DNA from: Bacillota bacterium
GTDB taxonomy: Bacteria > Bacillota > Sulfobacillia > Sulfobacillales > Sulfobacillaceae
DNA: 34,458 nucleotides
Direction of reading: 5' to 3'
NCBI GenBank assembly: GCA_023475835.1
Contig: JAMCVM010000045.1
Coordinates: forward strand, 1-34,458
The position numbers and the translations under genes were made by a program. Within the stretch, counting starts at the first letter, position 1; every line of letters begins with the position of its first letter. Shown one piece after another: positions 18,924 through 27,263 of the stretch. The notes under the pieces are model-generated. The model worked only from the letters and a program-made list of their open reading frames with translations. It did not search any database and was not told the DNA's origin.

Positions 18924-19376
18924 CTATCGCTTCCCTTCTTGAGGGGGAGATTCCAGCGCGTCTCTTAGGGTGTACCAGCCGAGCGTAGCACACTTAATGC
19001 GCATTGGGTACTCCCAAAGCCCTGACAGTACGGCAAGTTTTCCGAGGTCTTCGGGATGGACGTCGGCGCTCGGGCCGACCGTGAGCATGGTATGGACTTG
19101 TTCAAATAACGTAAGGGCCTCGGCTTTAGTTTTACCCTTAACCGCAGTGGTCATCAACGATGACGAGGCTTTAGAGATGGCACATCCGATGCCTCGAAAG
19201 GCAATGTCTTGGATAACATCACCATCAAACTGCACGTCGAGGGTCATTTGGTCTCCGCAGAGCGCGTTGAGACCCTCGGTGGACACGCTAGCGCCTTCAA
19301 TCGTCCGGAAGTTCCGCGGATGATTGCTGTGTTCGAGGATCTCTTCTTGATAAAGATCACGAAAATCATTGTTCAT
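18924..19376 (-). CDS. sufU: Fe-S scaffold / sulphur-relay protein SufU
   Basis: A 150-residue SufU. It takes sulphur from the cysteine desulfurase SufS through a zinc site and passes it to SufBCD. The ligands are visible: C40 and D42 in ALCGDQ, C65 in GIGCAISKASSS and C129 in RIKCATLGW. The insertion around residues 90-112, between the second and third ligands, sets SufU apart from IscU. The start at 19376 follows a GGAGG site on the minus strand. sufT follows 2 bp later. Its normal neighbour and partner sufS is missing: the space between sufD and sufU is 410 bp and codes for nothing recognisable. Confidence 0.94.
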   Translation of the reverse strand: MNNDFRDLYQEEILEHSNHPRNFRTIEGASVSTEGLNALCGDQMTLDVQFDGDVIQDIAFRGIGCAISKASSSLMTTAVKGKTKAEALTLFEQVHTMLTVGPSADVHPEDLGKLAVLSGLWEYPMRIKCATLGWYTLRDALESPPQEGKR

Positions 19377-19786
19377 CGAGTCACCTCCAGGATCCCGTTT
19401 TGATGAGTGCTACCACCGGACCTGCTCAGAGCCAAGGTAAACGGATAGGTCCAGGCTTCTTGAGTCCGAATCACCATCCGTTAGAATCGAAGTCAGGACA
19501 GGACAGAATTTAATTTGTCGCGGCAACCCTCGCCACGCTCCGATGCAGCCTGTCGATCGATTGAGACGACCGAGAATTCGAAGCACCATTCCCTCACGAG
19601 TCAGGTCCCCCACCCGTGAATGAAGGACCTCACCGCGGAGTCAGCCCTATCGATGGCCCCAGCACACGACCGTTTTCCTCGACATCAGCGAGAGGCTCTA
19701 TCTGGATCGAAAACGGTCAAAAAAGGACGTATACCAGAACGATAAAGACTGATCCCGAGACCACAATCGGCGCCGAGCACGAGGGG
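19377..19786 (-). other. 410-bp gap between sufD and sufU, no sufS
   Basis: In many Gram-positives sufS lies between sufD and sufU; it needs about 1.2 kb. None of the SufS motifs (pyridoxal-phosphate lysine SGHK, RxGHHC) is present in any frame of this gap. GACCGTTTTC and GAAAACGGTC form a perfect 10-bp inverted repeat (19670-19720 region) around a 31-nt loop, about 115 bases downstream of sufD, and may end the sufBCD transcript. A separate sufUT promoter would then be needed; I could not place one. Confidence 0.5.
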
Positions 19787-21100
19787 TCAAGGGCCGGTGG
19801 ATTCCCGGCTCAATTGCCGGGCCACCGAGTGCTCCAGAAGAGTTCGAAGCGCTGGCAGGGCCAAAGACTCCAACATCTCGGTGACAAAGGCGTAGGTCAG
19901 CATGTCGCGCGCTTCCTTATCGGGGATGCCCCGCGAGCGAAGATAGAAGACGGCGTCTTCATCAAGTTGGCCCACGGCTGCTCCGTGCGTACACTTGACA
20001 TCGTCGGCGAGAATTTCAAGTTGCGGCCGAGTGTCGATTTCCGCTCCTTCGGACAGCAAGAGGTTTTTGTTGGTTTGACTGGCGTCCGTACGGTCGGCGC
20101 CCTGGCGCACAATGACCTGGCCCTTGAAAACGGCTCGACTGCGTCCCTCTAGGACCCCTTTGTACAGTTCGCGACTGGTGCATCCTGGCGATTGGTGGTC
20201 AATGGTTGTGACGTGACTGTGATGCTGTTTGCCTCGCGGCATGTATAAGCCCTGGAGTTGGGTTTCGGCCCCTTCTCCAGCCAGAGCGACCCGCACTTCG
20301 TGGCGAGCGAGCGAGGAGCCGAGCGAGACCACATGGGCATAGAATCGACTGTCTTGCTGTTGGTGCACCTCTACCAACCCCAGATGGATAGCGGCCTCCG
20401 ACTCGTTTTGCACCGTATAGTGCTCAACCTGTGCGCCTTGTTCAAGCACCAGCTCGGTGACCGCATTGGTCAATGACAACCGAGGGCTTAGGCCAATATA
20501 AGATTCGACCAGGGAGATATGACTGTTGGCCCCCGCAATCACCACGGACCGGGGATTGGCAAGGAGTGCAGGAGCATCAGCTTCTGCGTCGGCGATAAAG
20601 ACCAGGTGGATAGGGGTCGTGACGCGGAGGTTGGCAGGAACCTCAATATATGCGCCATCCTCGGTTAAGGCACTGTTGAGCGCAGTAAAGGCATTGTTCG
20701 GCGGGGGAAACAAATGTCGCCCGTTTGATTCCTCTTCTTGGTGAAGGCGGGTCTGAAGGGCCATGACCAGGAGATTCTCAGGGATCTGCGTCAAAGAAGA
20801 CCACTCAGGATTGAAAAAACCGTTGACAAAAACCAAGCGAGGTCCGCCAAAGTTGCCCACTAAGCTGTCGAGGTCGCTAAAAGACATCGAGGTCGGCAGC
20901 GAGGCCCGCGCTGGTTCGAAAGGAATGGCCAACAAGGGGCCGATGCGGGTGTACTTCCAGTCCTCATCATCGCGCCCAGGAAAGCCATGTTGAGCGACCC
21001 ATTGGATAGAGTGGCGCCGTATTTTTTGCAGCCATTGCGGCTGGCCATCTGGCTCGGGCACGACCATCTGACCCAGCCCAGTACCGGGGTTCAGACTCAT
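19787..21100 (-). CDS. sufD: Fe-S cluster assembly protein SufD
   Basis: A 437-residue SufD, which forms the SufBC2D scaffold with SufB and the SufC ATPase. The N-terminal helical part has DEDWKYT, the beta-helix core fills the middle, and the C-terminal family signature KCTHGAAVGQLDEDAVFYLRSRG is present in the order expected. Its ATG overlaps the sufC stop by 4 bp (ATGA), so translation of the two is coupled. SufB, also here, is the paralogue with the active cysteine and glutamate. Confidence 0.94.
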   Translation of the reverse strand: MSLNPGTGLGQMVVPEPDGQPQWLQKIRRHSIQWVAQHGFPGRDDEDWKYTRIGPLLAIPFEPARASLPTSMSFSDLDSLVGNFGGPRLVFVNGFFNPEWSSLTQIPENLLVMALQTRLHQEEESNGRHLFPPPNNAFTALNSALTEDGAYIEVPANLRVTTPIHLVFIADAEADAPALLANPRSVVIAGANSHISLVESYIGLSPRLSLTNAVTELVLEQGAQVEHYTVQNESEAAIHLGLVEVHQQQDSRFYAHVVSLGSSLARHEVRVALAGEGAETQLQGLYMPRGKQHHSHVTTIDHQSPGCTSRELYKGVLEGRSRAVFKGQVIVRQGADRTDASQTNKNLLLSEGAEIDTRPQLEILADDVKCTHGAAVGQLDEDAVFYLRSRGIPDKEARDMLTYAFVTEMLESLALPALRTLLEHSVARQLSRESTGP

Positions 21101-21867
21101 CGGTGGCCTCCGACTGGCAGCGTGTGATCTTTGGCGTCTGCCAGATATCCATGCTGCTCGAGTTCGAGGGCAAGGTCCTTGCCGCCCGTGCGAACGATCC
21201 GTCCCTCCGTCATGACGTGGACTTGGTCGGGGACAATATAGTCGAGCAAGCGCTGATAATGGGTAATCAGCAACAGCGTTCGGTCAGGGCTGCGAAGGGC
21301 ATTGACCGCTTTGGCCACCGCGCGTAGGGCATCGATATCCAGTCCGGAATCGGTCTCATCTAGAATCGCTAACTTGGGTTCAAGGATGGCGAGTTGCAAA
21401 ATTTCGTTGCGCTTTTTCTCGCCCCCAGAAAACCCTTCGTTGACTGAACGGCTCATAAGACTACGGTCCATCTCCACTAAGTCCATACGCTTTTGAGCGT
21501 ACGCCAAAAAATCGACGGCATCCAATTCGTCGAGGCCCCGATGCTTGCGTACCGAATTGAGTGCGGTGCGGAGGAAGTATAGATTCCCTACTCCGGGGAG
21601 TTCGACCGGATACTGAAAAGCCAAAAACAGCCCCATAAAGGCCCGCTCTTCGGCTGACAGCGAGAGCAGATCTTTGCCGTCAAACAGCACCTGCCCGTTG
21701 ACGGTATATTCCTCGCGACCGGCCAGCACCTGGGCTAAAGTGCTCTTGCCCGAACCATTAGGACCCATGATGGCGTGGACCTGACCGAGCGGCAGTTCGA
21801 GGTTCACACCGCGTAGTATTTCTTTGTCGCCTACTTTGGCGTGCAAATTCGCAATTTGTAAGATCAT
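21097..21867 (-). CDS. sufC: Fe-S assembly ATPase SufC
   Basis: A 256-residue ABC-type ATPase that drives shape changes of the SufBCD scaffold. It has Walker [10 protein letters not shown] (residues 35-43), the SufC-type signature [14 protein letters not shown] (145-158) and Walker [13 protein letters not shown] (167-178). There are no membrane segments, in line with its cytoplasmic role. It overlaps sufB upstream and sufD downstream by 4 bp each, a tight co-translated unit. Confidence 0.96.
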   Translation of the reverse strand: MILQIANLHAKVGDKEILRGVNLELPLGQVHAIMGPNGSGKSTLAQVLAGREEYTVNGQVLFDGKDLLSLSAEERAFMGLFLAFQYPVELPGVGNLYFLRTALNSVRKHRGLDELDAVDFLAYAQKRMDLVEMDRSLMSRSVNEGFSGGEKKRNEILQLAILEPKLAILDETDSGLDIDALRAVAKAVNALRSPDRTLLLITHYQRLLDYIVPDQVHVMTEGRIVRTGGKDLALELEQHGYLADAKDHTLPVGGHR

Positions 21868-23306
21868 CCAATACTCCCTTCCAAACTCACGCTGAGCAGT
21901 CGTTGAGCTTCGACCGCAAATTCCATGGGCAATTCCTTAAAGACTTCGCGACAAAACCCGTTGACAATCATCGCGGTCGCGTCTTCCTCGGGAATGCCGC
22001 GCTGCCGGCAATAAAAGAGTTGGTCTTCCCCAATTTTCGACGTGGAGGCTTCGTGCTCCACTTTTGCGCTCGGGTGTTTGACCTCGACGTACGGAAAGGT
22101 GGAGGCCCCGGAGTCTTTACCCATGAGCAAAGAGTCGCACTGGGTGTGGTTCCGAGCGCCAATGGCGGTATCGTGAACTTGAACGAGACCACGATACGTA
22201 CTTTGACCGTGACCGGCTGAGACCGTCTTGGAAAGAATGCTGCTTGTGGTGTTCTTCCCAATATGAATCATTTTGGAACCCGTATCGGCTTGTTGATAGT
22301 TGGCGGTCAGGGCTACCGAATAGAATTCTCCGACGGAACCATCACCTTGGAGAATGACTCCGGGATATTTCCAAGTAATGGCTGATCCCGTTTCTACCTG
22401 GGTCCATGATATCTTCGAGTTCGATCCAGCACACAGACCGCGTTTGGTCACAAAATTATAGATCCCGCCTTGTCCCTGAGCGTCCCCCGGATACCAATTC
22501 TGCACGGTGGAGTATTTGATATAGGCATCTTTTAAGGCGACGAGTTCCACCACGGCTGCGTGCAATTGGTTTTTGTCTCGCATCGGGGCGGTGCAGCCTT
22601 CGAGATAACTGACGGACGCTCCCTCTTCCGCGATAATCAGGGTGCGTTCAAATTGGCCGGTATCGGCTGCGTTAATGCGAAAATAGGTCGAGAGTTCCAT
22701 CGGGCACTGCACCCCTTTAGGGATGTAGCAAAACGAACCATCGGTAAACACCGCCGCATTTAAAGCAGCAAAAAAATTATCCTGATTGGACACTACGCTG
22801 CCTAGATATTGCTGGACTAAGTCCGAGTGATTCTGTACGGCCTCCGAAAACGAACAAAATATTACGCCCACTTCGGCCAGTCGCTTCTTAAATGTGGTGG
22901 CTACGGAGACCGAATCGACCACCGCGTCCACCGCCACGGTCACGCCAGAAAGTCGCTCTTGCTCGGCCAGAGAGATCCCTAGCTTATCAAACATGGCACG
23001 TACCTCGGGGTCGACCTCGTCAAGACTGGCTAGGCTCTTTTTGGGTTTTGGTGCCGCGTAATAGCTGATGTCTTGGTAGTCGATGGGCTCGTAGTGGACG
23101 TTCTGCCACCGCGGTTCCTTCTTCTGCGTCCATTTCCGATAGGCTTCCAGGCGCCAGTCGAGAAGCCATGCCGGTTCCTTCTTTTTACCAGAAATTAATC
23201 GGATGACGTCTTCGCTTAAGCCGCGGGGGACGATGTCGGTGTCTAGGTCAGTGCTAAATCCATACTTGTACTCTCGTTCGGTAAATTCGCGAATATCGGT
23301 CGACAT
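21864..23306 (-). CDS. sufB: Fe-S cluster assembly protein SufB
   Basis: A 480-residue SufB, the scaffold subunit that receives sulphur and builds the cluster. It reads as a full-length family member: ETEYKYGF-like N-terminus, RISWTQ-like core ([20 protein letters not shown]), [11 protein letters not shown], and the C-terminal [12 protein letters not shown] and NGFCREVF. The ATG at 23306 follows GGGAGGGG on the minus strand. It is the first gene of the unit. The 780 bases upstream hold no other gene, so the promoter should be there, but I could not fix it. Confidence 0.96.
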   Translation of the reverse strand: MSTDIREFTEREYKYGFSTDLDTDIVPRGLSEDVIRLISGKKKEPAWLLDWRLEAYRKWTQKKEPRWQNVHYEPIDYQDISYYAAPKPKKSLASLDEVDPEVRAMFDKLGISLAEQERLSGVTVAVDAVVDSVSVATTFKKRLAEVGVIFCSFSEAVQNHSDLVQQYLGSVVSNQDNFFAALNAAVFTDGSFCYIPKGVQCPMELSTYFRINAADTGQFERTLIIAEEGASVSYLEGCTAPMRDKNQLHAAVVELVALKDAYIKYSTVQNWYPGDAQGQGGIYNFVTKRGLCAGSNSKISWTQVETGSAITWKYPGVILQGDGSVGEFYSVALTANYQQADTGSKMIHIGKNTTSSILSKTVSAGHGQSTYRGLVQVHDTAIGARNHTQCDSLLMGKDSGASTFPYVEVKHPSAKVEHEASTSKIGEDQLFYCRQRGIPEEDATAMIVNGFCREVFKELPMEFAVEAQRLLSVSLEGSIG

Positions 23307-24084
23307 ACACGTTTCCCCTCCCTGTCTTCAACTCGCATGCCGTCAATTCTGCTCATCAAACCCATAGGCGGCTTGGTTTCTTCTTAGCGTGCCATCCGGG
23401 GGCCCGTAGTTCTCTCGCTATCCTAATTTTGTCCTCTCGTGCGCCCTCGGATTTTGTCAGCCACTGCATAAAAAGTCGCAGTTCGATTCATTCCCAATTT
23501 GGGTGACTAATAAGCTCATCGCGCCACCCAGTGATCCCACCGATTGGGGCGTGACTAGGCATTTTCTCTCCGCCCATGCCCATGCCCATGGCTTGTGACA
23601 CATTTTTAAGGGAACATGGTCTGAACTGACTGAGGTCCGCCATGAAAGGTTGAATAGCGATTAATAAGGAAAAACACATAGTGTTTTTCCTTAACCGTAA
23701 TAACCATCAAATTATGACGTCTCTCGGACCCTAGCCACCCAGAACCGAAAAGCCTTGGATAATCTATTGGGCCGACGAATTCGATACACACCCAACAGGT
23801 CATCGATAGCTTCATTATACCCTATTGCTCTGCAATATGTCGGGGCTGGTGCGAGTCTGGTCTGGGGGCCGGGAAGTCCAGGCGAATTTTATCGCACCCT
23901 TATCAGACGATACCTCGGAACGTCCGAGCGGTGGACGTCTCTAGTCCAAGCCCCCCTATCTCCATAGTAAATCAGCCAAAACGTCGAAATGCTCCATGGA
24001 GGTCGGTGCGTCCGGACTGGAAGTCAGAGGCAAGAGTATGGAGCGCCAGGTGGTGAACGGACTTGGAAGATATCGGGGCCATGT
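23307..24084. other. Non-coding region between sufB and the MBL-fold gene
   Basis: No gene is supported in these 778 bases. A perfect 13-bp hairpin TAAGGAAAAACAC/GTGTTTTTCCTTA (23665-23693, loop ATA) stands in the middle. Near 23575-23592 the hexamer CCATGC or its near copy is repeated three times. The hairpin could end transcription from either side, since its arms carry T5 and A5 runs. Confidence 0.5.
23665..23693. terminator. Perfect 13-bp hairpin with a 3-nt loop
   Basis: Arms 23665-23677 and 23681-23693 pair completely. The T-rich arm sits inside the stem, so it is not a textbook terminator. It might instead be a small mobile-element relic or a protein-binding site. Confidence 0.4.
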
Positions 24085-24711
24085 TTAGGTCCAAGCGTCC
24101 CAAAGAGAACCTCGGCGCACAGGCACCCCGTGAGCCGGACAGACCCAGGTAAACTCGAGCCGCCCCACTGCCTTCAGCGAAGCGCGGAGCGCGAGGCGAT
24201 CTGAGGTCATGATACCGGGAGAGGGCAAAAGGCGCCCGTGACGCTCGATGACCAGATCGCCGGCAAATAGTATGTCGTCGTATAAAAACACCGTATGTCC
24301 GGGCGTGTGTCCTGGGGTCGCAATGGCCACCAGGTCGCCTAAAGGCACGTCGCTAAAGACGTGGTCGACGTGGGTAGGAGTCGCTTTCATCAACATTTCT
24401 ACCACACGTTTGATGCCTGGGCGATGACGTTGACCTTGAATATACGGGCGGTCTTCGGCGCTCGCCCACAATGGAGCTCCGCTCGCCGTCTTAAGCGCCT
24501 GAGCGTTGCCCATGTGGTCAATATCGTGATGTGTAAGCACGATCCCGTTCAGGCTGTCAGGAGCAACCCCTAAAGTAGCAAGTTCGGCAATGATTTTAGC
24601 ATAGCGGCCTGGCATAGAAGTATCAATGAGCAGGCGATGGTCGCCCGCAAGGAGATAGGAAAAGCTTCCAGATGTCGAATCCAACGCGTAAACCTCTCCA
24701 CCTACTTTCAC
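24085..24711 (-). CDS. Metallo-beta-lactamase-fold hydrolase
   Basis: A 208-residue MBL-fold protein. The metal motif reads THHDIDHMG (H61, D63, D65, H66): the second histidine of the usual HxHxDH is aspartate, a variant found in many MBL hydrolases. Further ligands are the histidines in TPGHTPGH and the aspartate in LFAGD, with a final histidine in CPAHG. No signal peptide. The substrate cannot be told: thioesters, lactones and phosphodiesters all occur in this fold. The GTG at 24711 is preceded by AAAGGAGAGG. It stands alone, with non-coding DNA on both sides. Confidence 0.88.
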   Translation of the reverse strand: MKVGGEVYALDSTSGSFSYLLAGDHRLLIDTSMPGRYAKIIAELATLGVAPDSLNGIVLTHHDIDHMGNAQALKTASGAPLWASAEDRPYIQGQRHRPGIKRVVEMLMKATPTHVDHVFSDVPLGDLVAIATPGHTPGHTVFLYDDILFAGDLVIERHGRLLPSPGIMTSDRLALRASLKAVGRLEFTWVCPAHGVPVRRGSLWDAWT

Positions 24712-25056
24712 GCAATCACCTCTCCTTTAACCCAACGATATCGCGAAATGGTTAAGAAGGCTATAGAAGAAAATGAGAAATCCGACGGTGAAAACCGCAC
24801 CTTATTTAAGGTGTCGCTCAGCTTTCGGTATCGAAAAGGTCTCAGTCGGGTTCTATATCGCGTCCGCGGACGCAATAGGTAGGCAATGCTCAGGCGATCT
24901 TGGAGGCTAGGCGTGGATGCTTTCCTCGGGAGCGCTAACCCCGGTAGAGACTCCTAGTATACGGCGATTCGTGGAGGCGGAATACGTTGAACTTGCGACG
25001 AAGACCAACGCATGCGTTCGGACTGGAGTATTCTCGTTAAGTTCATGGCCAATCTC
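24712..25056. other. Non-coding region between MBL-fold gene and DUF4160 remnant
   Basis: No gene recognised. Two inverted repeats are seen: CACCTTA-TT-TAAGGTG at 24798-24813 and the palindrome GCGTCCGCGGACGC at 24860-24873. Either could be an operator or short hairpin; there is no further evidence. Confidence 0.4.
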
Positions 25057-25316
25057 CTAGGAGAGCGGATCGATGTGCCCTGGAGCTTCCAAAGCCTTTG
25101 CTCTGTTCCATGCGGCCACTAGTTTCAGATTGGTGCTGAACTGCCCATTCGGCCACCAGGCCGAGAGCCCGAGGCGGCAACGCACCCGCAGACAGCAAGA
25201 GTGCCAATGGCTACGGTCGCCTGATGGCTACCATACCGCGCATGAAAGTGCGCCGGGTCATGATCGTTATAATACATGCGGATAATAATGCCATAAAATC
25301 GGTAGATTTCAGGTAT
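25057..25316 (-). pseudogene. Decayed DUF4160 gene, partner of DUF2442
   Basis: The minus strand directly after the DUF2442 gene encodes PEIYRFYGIIIRMYYNDHDP followed by AHFHARYG, the unmistakable start of DUF4160 proteins. The first codon is ATA where ATG is expected, overlapping the DUF2442 stop. The frame breaks near 25190, resuming as ALPPRALGLVAEWAVQHQSE, and again near 25122, resuming as LVAAWNRAKALEAPGHIDPL, with a stop at 25057-25059. Each break is explained by one extra base; corrected, the protein would be 85 residues, normal for the family. DUF4160 and DUF2442 genes are often adjacent and have been proposed as toxin-antitoxin-like pairs. This copy is inactive as read. Confidence 0.85.
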
Positions 25317-25590
25317 CGGACCGCACGGTGCGCAAGGTGGGAAATAAATCTTCGGGTTGTTTGCCCGTCAATCGCAGATATAGGGCGTCCGCGCACAAAT
25401 CCACATCGCCCGGCCACTCGACGGCCCCGGCATCAGTGATGCGCACCGATTCGAAGACGCGCCGGTCTGCCCAAACCTTGAACACTCCCCGACCAGCCAG
25501 TTCGTCTAGCTCCACCGTGCCACTCGTCCCGTCGTCAAACCGGACCCAAATTTGAAATCCTTCACGCGGCTCTACGTCCACGACTAGCAT
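25309..25590 (-). CDS. DUF2442-domain protein
   Basis: A 93-residue protein with the DUF2442 core: VRFDDGTSGTVELDELAGRGVF, then VEWPGDVDLCADALYLRL. The frame is open to 25674, but the ATG at 25590 is preferred because AAGGGAG stands 12 nt upstream and the family begins with a VEP-type strand at this point. DUF2442 proteins are small, often paired with DUF4160, and may act as the antitoxin-like or DNA-binding partner; the function is not established. The reading frame is intact while its partner immediately downstream has decayed. Confidence 0.8.
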   Translation of the reverse strand: MLVVDVEPREGFQIWVRFDDGTSGTVELDELAGRGVFKVWADRRVFESVRITDAGAVEWPGDVDLCADALYLRLTGKQPEDLFPTLRTVRSDT

Positions 25591-25938
25591 TACGTTGCCA
25601 ACTCCCTTCCCTACCATTTCTACGCCAAGTATACCCCCGAAGTTTGCACATTGTGAGATCGTACCCGTCAACAAATCATCGACTGCCCCCGGTTACGAGC
25701 CGGAACATCAAGAATCCAAACACCCTGGTTGTTGCTCGAGAATTGCGTTAAGTCAATCCGGCCCACTCATATAAGTAGCCACGTAAAGTACCATGCTCTT
25801 TTCAAAATCGCCCAAGAGCGGGCAGAGGGAATCGAATCCACCTTCCACTTCGAAAGTCCAGGCAGCAAATACCCTTGCTCGATAGGCTTATTGTATGTCT
25901 ACAGGCTACCGTCTACCGCAAACACGATTCTCTGTCAC
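25591..25938. other. Non-coding, unassigned
   Basis: Apart from the ribosome site of the DUF2442 gene I see no gene, repeat or strong hairpin in this stretch. Confidence 0.4.
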
Positions 25939-26209
25939 CTAGGACGTAGTGTGCCACCGCTTTAAGCGCTGTTCCATGCGCTCGTTCAGTTCGTCGCGAA
26001 CGCGATCGACAGGCTTGGCGGGGTTGGGCGCCGGGGCAATGTGATTGTCGTCAAGGAATTTGGAGCAACAGGCCGCGATTCCGCAAGCCATCCAGGCCTT
26101 CCTGCTTCACCACCGTGCGAGCGTCCTCGCGGGACATCCCCACGTGGGCCCGCAACTGGTCTAAGGTTTTGTCATCCACGTCCATCGAGTGTGGGCGATT
26201 GATAGCCAT
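25939..26209 (-). pseudogene. Small unidentified gene with one frameshift
   Basis: A strong ribosome site (TTAGGAGGG, 9 nt spacing) precedes the ATG at 26209. The product begins MAINRPHSMDVDDKTLDQLR and continues to VVKQE. From there the original frame runs to a stop at 26051, but the shifted frame gives a more protein-like and longer continuation: AWMACGIAACCSKFLDDNH, APAPNPAKPVDRVRDELNER, ending MEQRLKRWHTTS at 25939. One extra base near 26090-26100 explains this; corrected length is 89 residues. It is hydrophilic and has no motif I know. If the unshifted frame is real it is a 52-residue protein. Function unknown. Confidence 0.5.
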
Positions 26210-26329
26210 GAAATTTGCCCTCCTAACCTCCGCAATTGGCTTCGCGCCCAGTTTATGAATGGCTGTGGTGAGCGGTTCAAAGATTCTAATTGCTGAAAAA
26301 TGGTGACCGCGTGCGTTGCCGTCACTATA

Positions 26330-26669
26330 CCCTCGTCGAGGAGAATCACAACCCAGATTCCGCAAGTCAGGAAACGAGAATTTGTCCCATTTATTGGGGC
26401 CGTGATACTGCGCTCGGGTCAACCTTGATGTTTTAAAGCATAGATTCCCGTCGTCTGCGCTATAGTGTGGGGCGGTATGACCGATAATTTGGGCCCGTGC
26501 GCAGTATAACCCGATGGATCCCAGACCAATCCGCGGTCAATAGGTATACCGAGTGCTTCGAGAAGATGGCGCTGGTAGGGCAGCACGGCGGTCCATTGTT
26601 ACCAGGGGGGCTCATTCGATAGTCGTCGAAGATTGGGTGGCCCGTCGGAACAAATTTAAAATCCTGCAC
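26330..26669 (-). pseudogene. Unidentified coding remnant interrupted by a miniature element
   Basis: Two protein-like segments flank the miniature element at 26405-26507. Before it (minus strand) one reads HPIFDDYRMSPPGN, a frameshift, then AVLPYQRHLLEALGIPIDRG and LVWDPSG. After it one reads HGPNKWDKFSFPDLRNLG. The segments may be halves of one gene. Joining them with a single TA left at the insertion point does not keep the frame, so an extra mutation is needed, or they are unrelated. I do not recognise the family. The start side overlaps an IS4-like transposase fragment. Confidence 0.35.
26405..26507 (-). mobile_element. Miniature inverted-repeat element, copy A (103 bp, shortened)
   Basis: The left end ATACTGCGCTCGGGTCAA and the complement of the right end, ATACTGCGCACGGGCCCAAA, form terminal inverted repeats. 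They match the ends of the other four copies in this window. The interior is shorter and more diverged than in copies B to E. Flanking bases are compatible with TA-targeted insertion, with one side altered. Confidence 0.75.
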
Positions 26670-26800
26670 ATGACCCCGACGAACCCGATCTTGCGGTCGC
26701 GGGTAAAATCGGTGGGACGTTCTTTGGCTCGATCCCGAAAGCGTAAATTAAGTAATGTTTGACCAAAGGTGCTGATAAGATCCAACGCTTTGACGGACAT
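26612..26800 (-). pseudogene. IS4-like transposase N-terminal fragment
   Basis: Sixty-two residues beginning MSVKALDLISTFGQTLLNLR and including RPTDFTRDRKIGFVGVMC and ILNLFRRATQ look like the helical N-terminus of IS4-type DDE transposases. Homology seems to stop after RRATQ, and the catalytic domain is absent. The assignment rests on pattern memory only. Upstream, at 26899-26938, lies a perfect 13-bp inverted repeat. Confidence 0.5.
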
Positions 26801-27263
26801 TATTACCGCTTCCAGTGCTAGAATACTGGAAGGTGGCCCGAAGATTCAGCTTTTTTACCGGCGGAAGCGCTGAGCCTCCGAAATCCGAGGTCATCACTCT
26901 GATCAATGGTTTCCTAAATACAGCGAACCATTGATCAGAAAATCCTTAACCTGACAACATTGGGGTGCATCCGCGCGGGAGGCTCACACGGATTCGCGAT
27001 AACACCCGTGGTTTCGGTAGAGGCATGCACAGTGGATTGTTTGGGCGAAGATGCTGAGATAACGTCAACGGATGAGATCAGATTCGAACTTTCAGTCTTC
27101 TTGTCTTCGAAGTATACATGCTTCCTGGCTAGGCCGCAGTTTAAGCTTGGGCCTTAACCTTGAAATGGATCAGGCGCGGTGAATGTTAAATTCTAGATGT
27201 GATTCATAACAAGTGTTCCAAGTAGGTTATGCTGTGGAGAGAAACGCAATAGAGGAGGAACTA
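26801..27263. other. Non-coding region with two perfect inverted repeats
   Basis: CTTCCAGT/ACTGGAAG (26809-26832, 8-nt loop) and CTGATCAATGGTT/AACCATTGATCAG (26899-26938, 14-nt loop) lie upstream of the IS4-like fragment on its strand and may be insertion-sequence end structures. The rest, up to the ribosome site of the oxidoreductase, shows nothing I can name. Confidence 0.5.

Noticed and set aside
19377-19786. T-box or other riboswitch in the sufD-sufU gap
   Set aside because: A GGTGG-like stretch is present, but the T-box core sequence and the specifier stem are not.
19616-20152. 178-residue forward reading frame opposite sufD
   Set aside because: It is the complement of the well-supported sufD gene with no ribosome site or recognisable motif.
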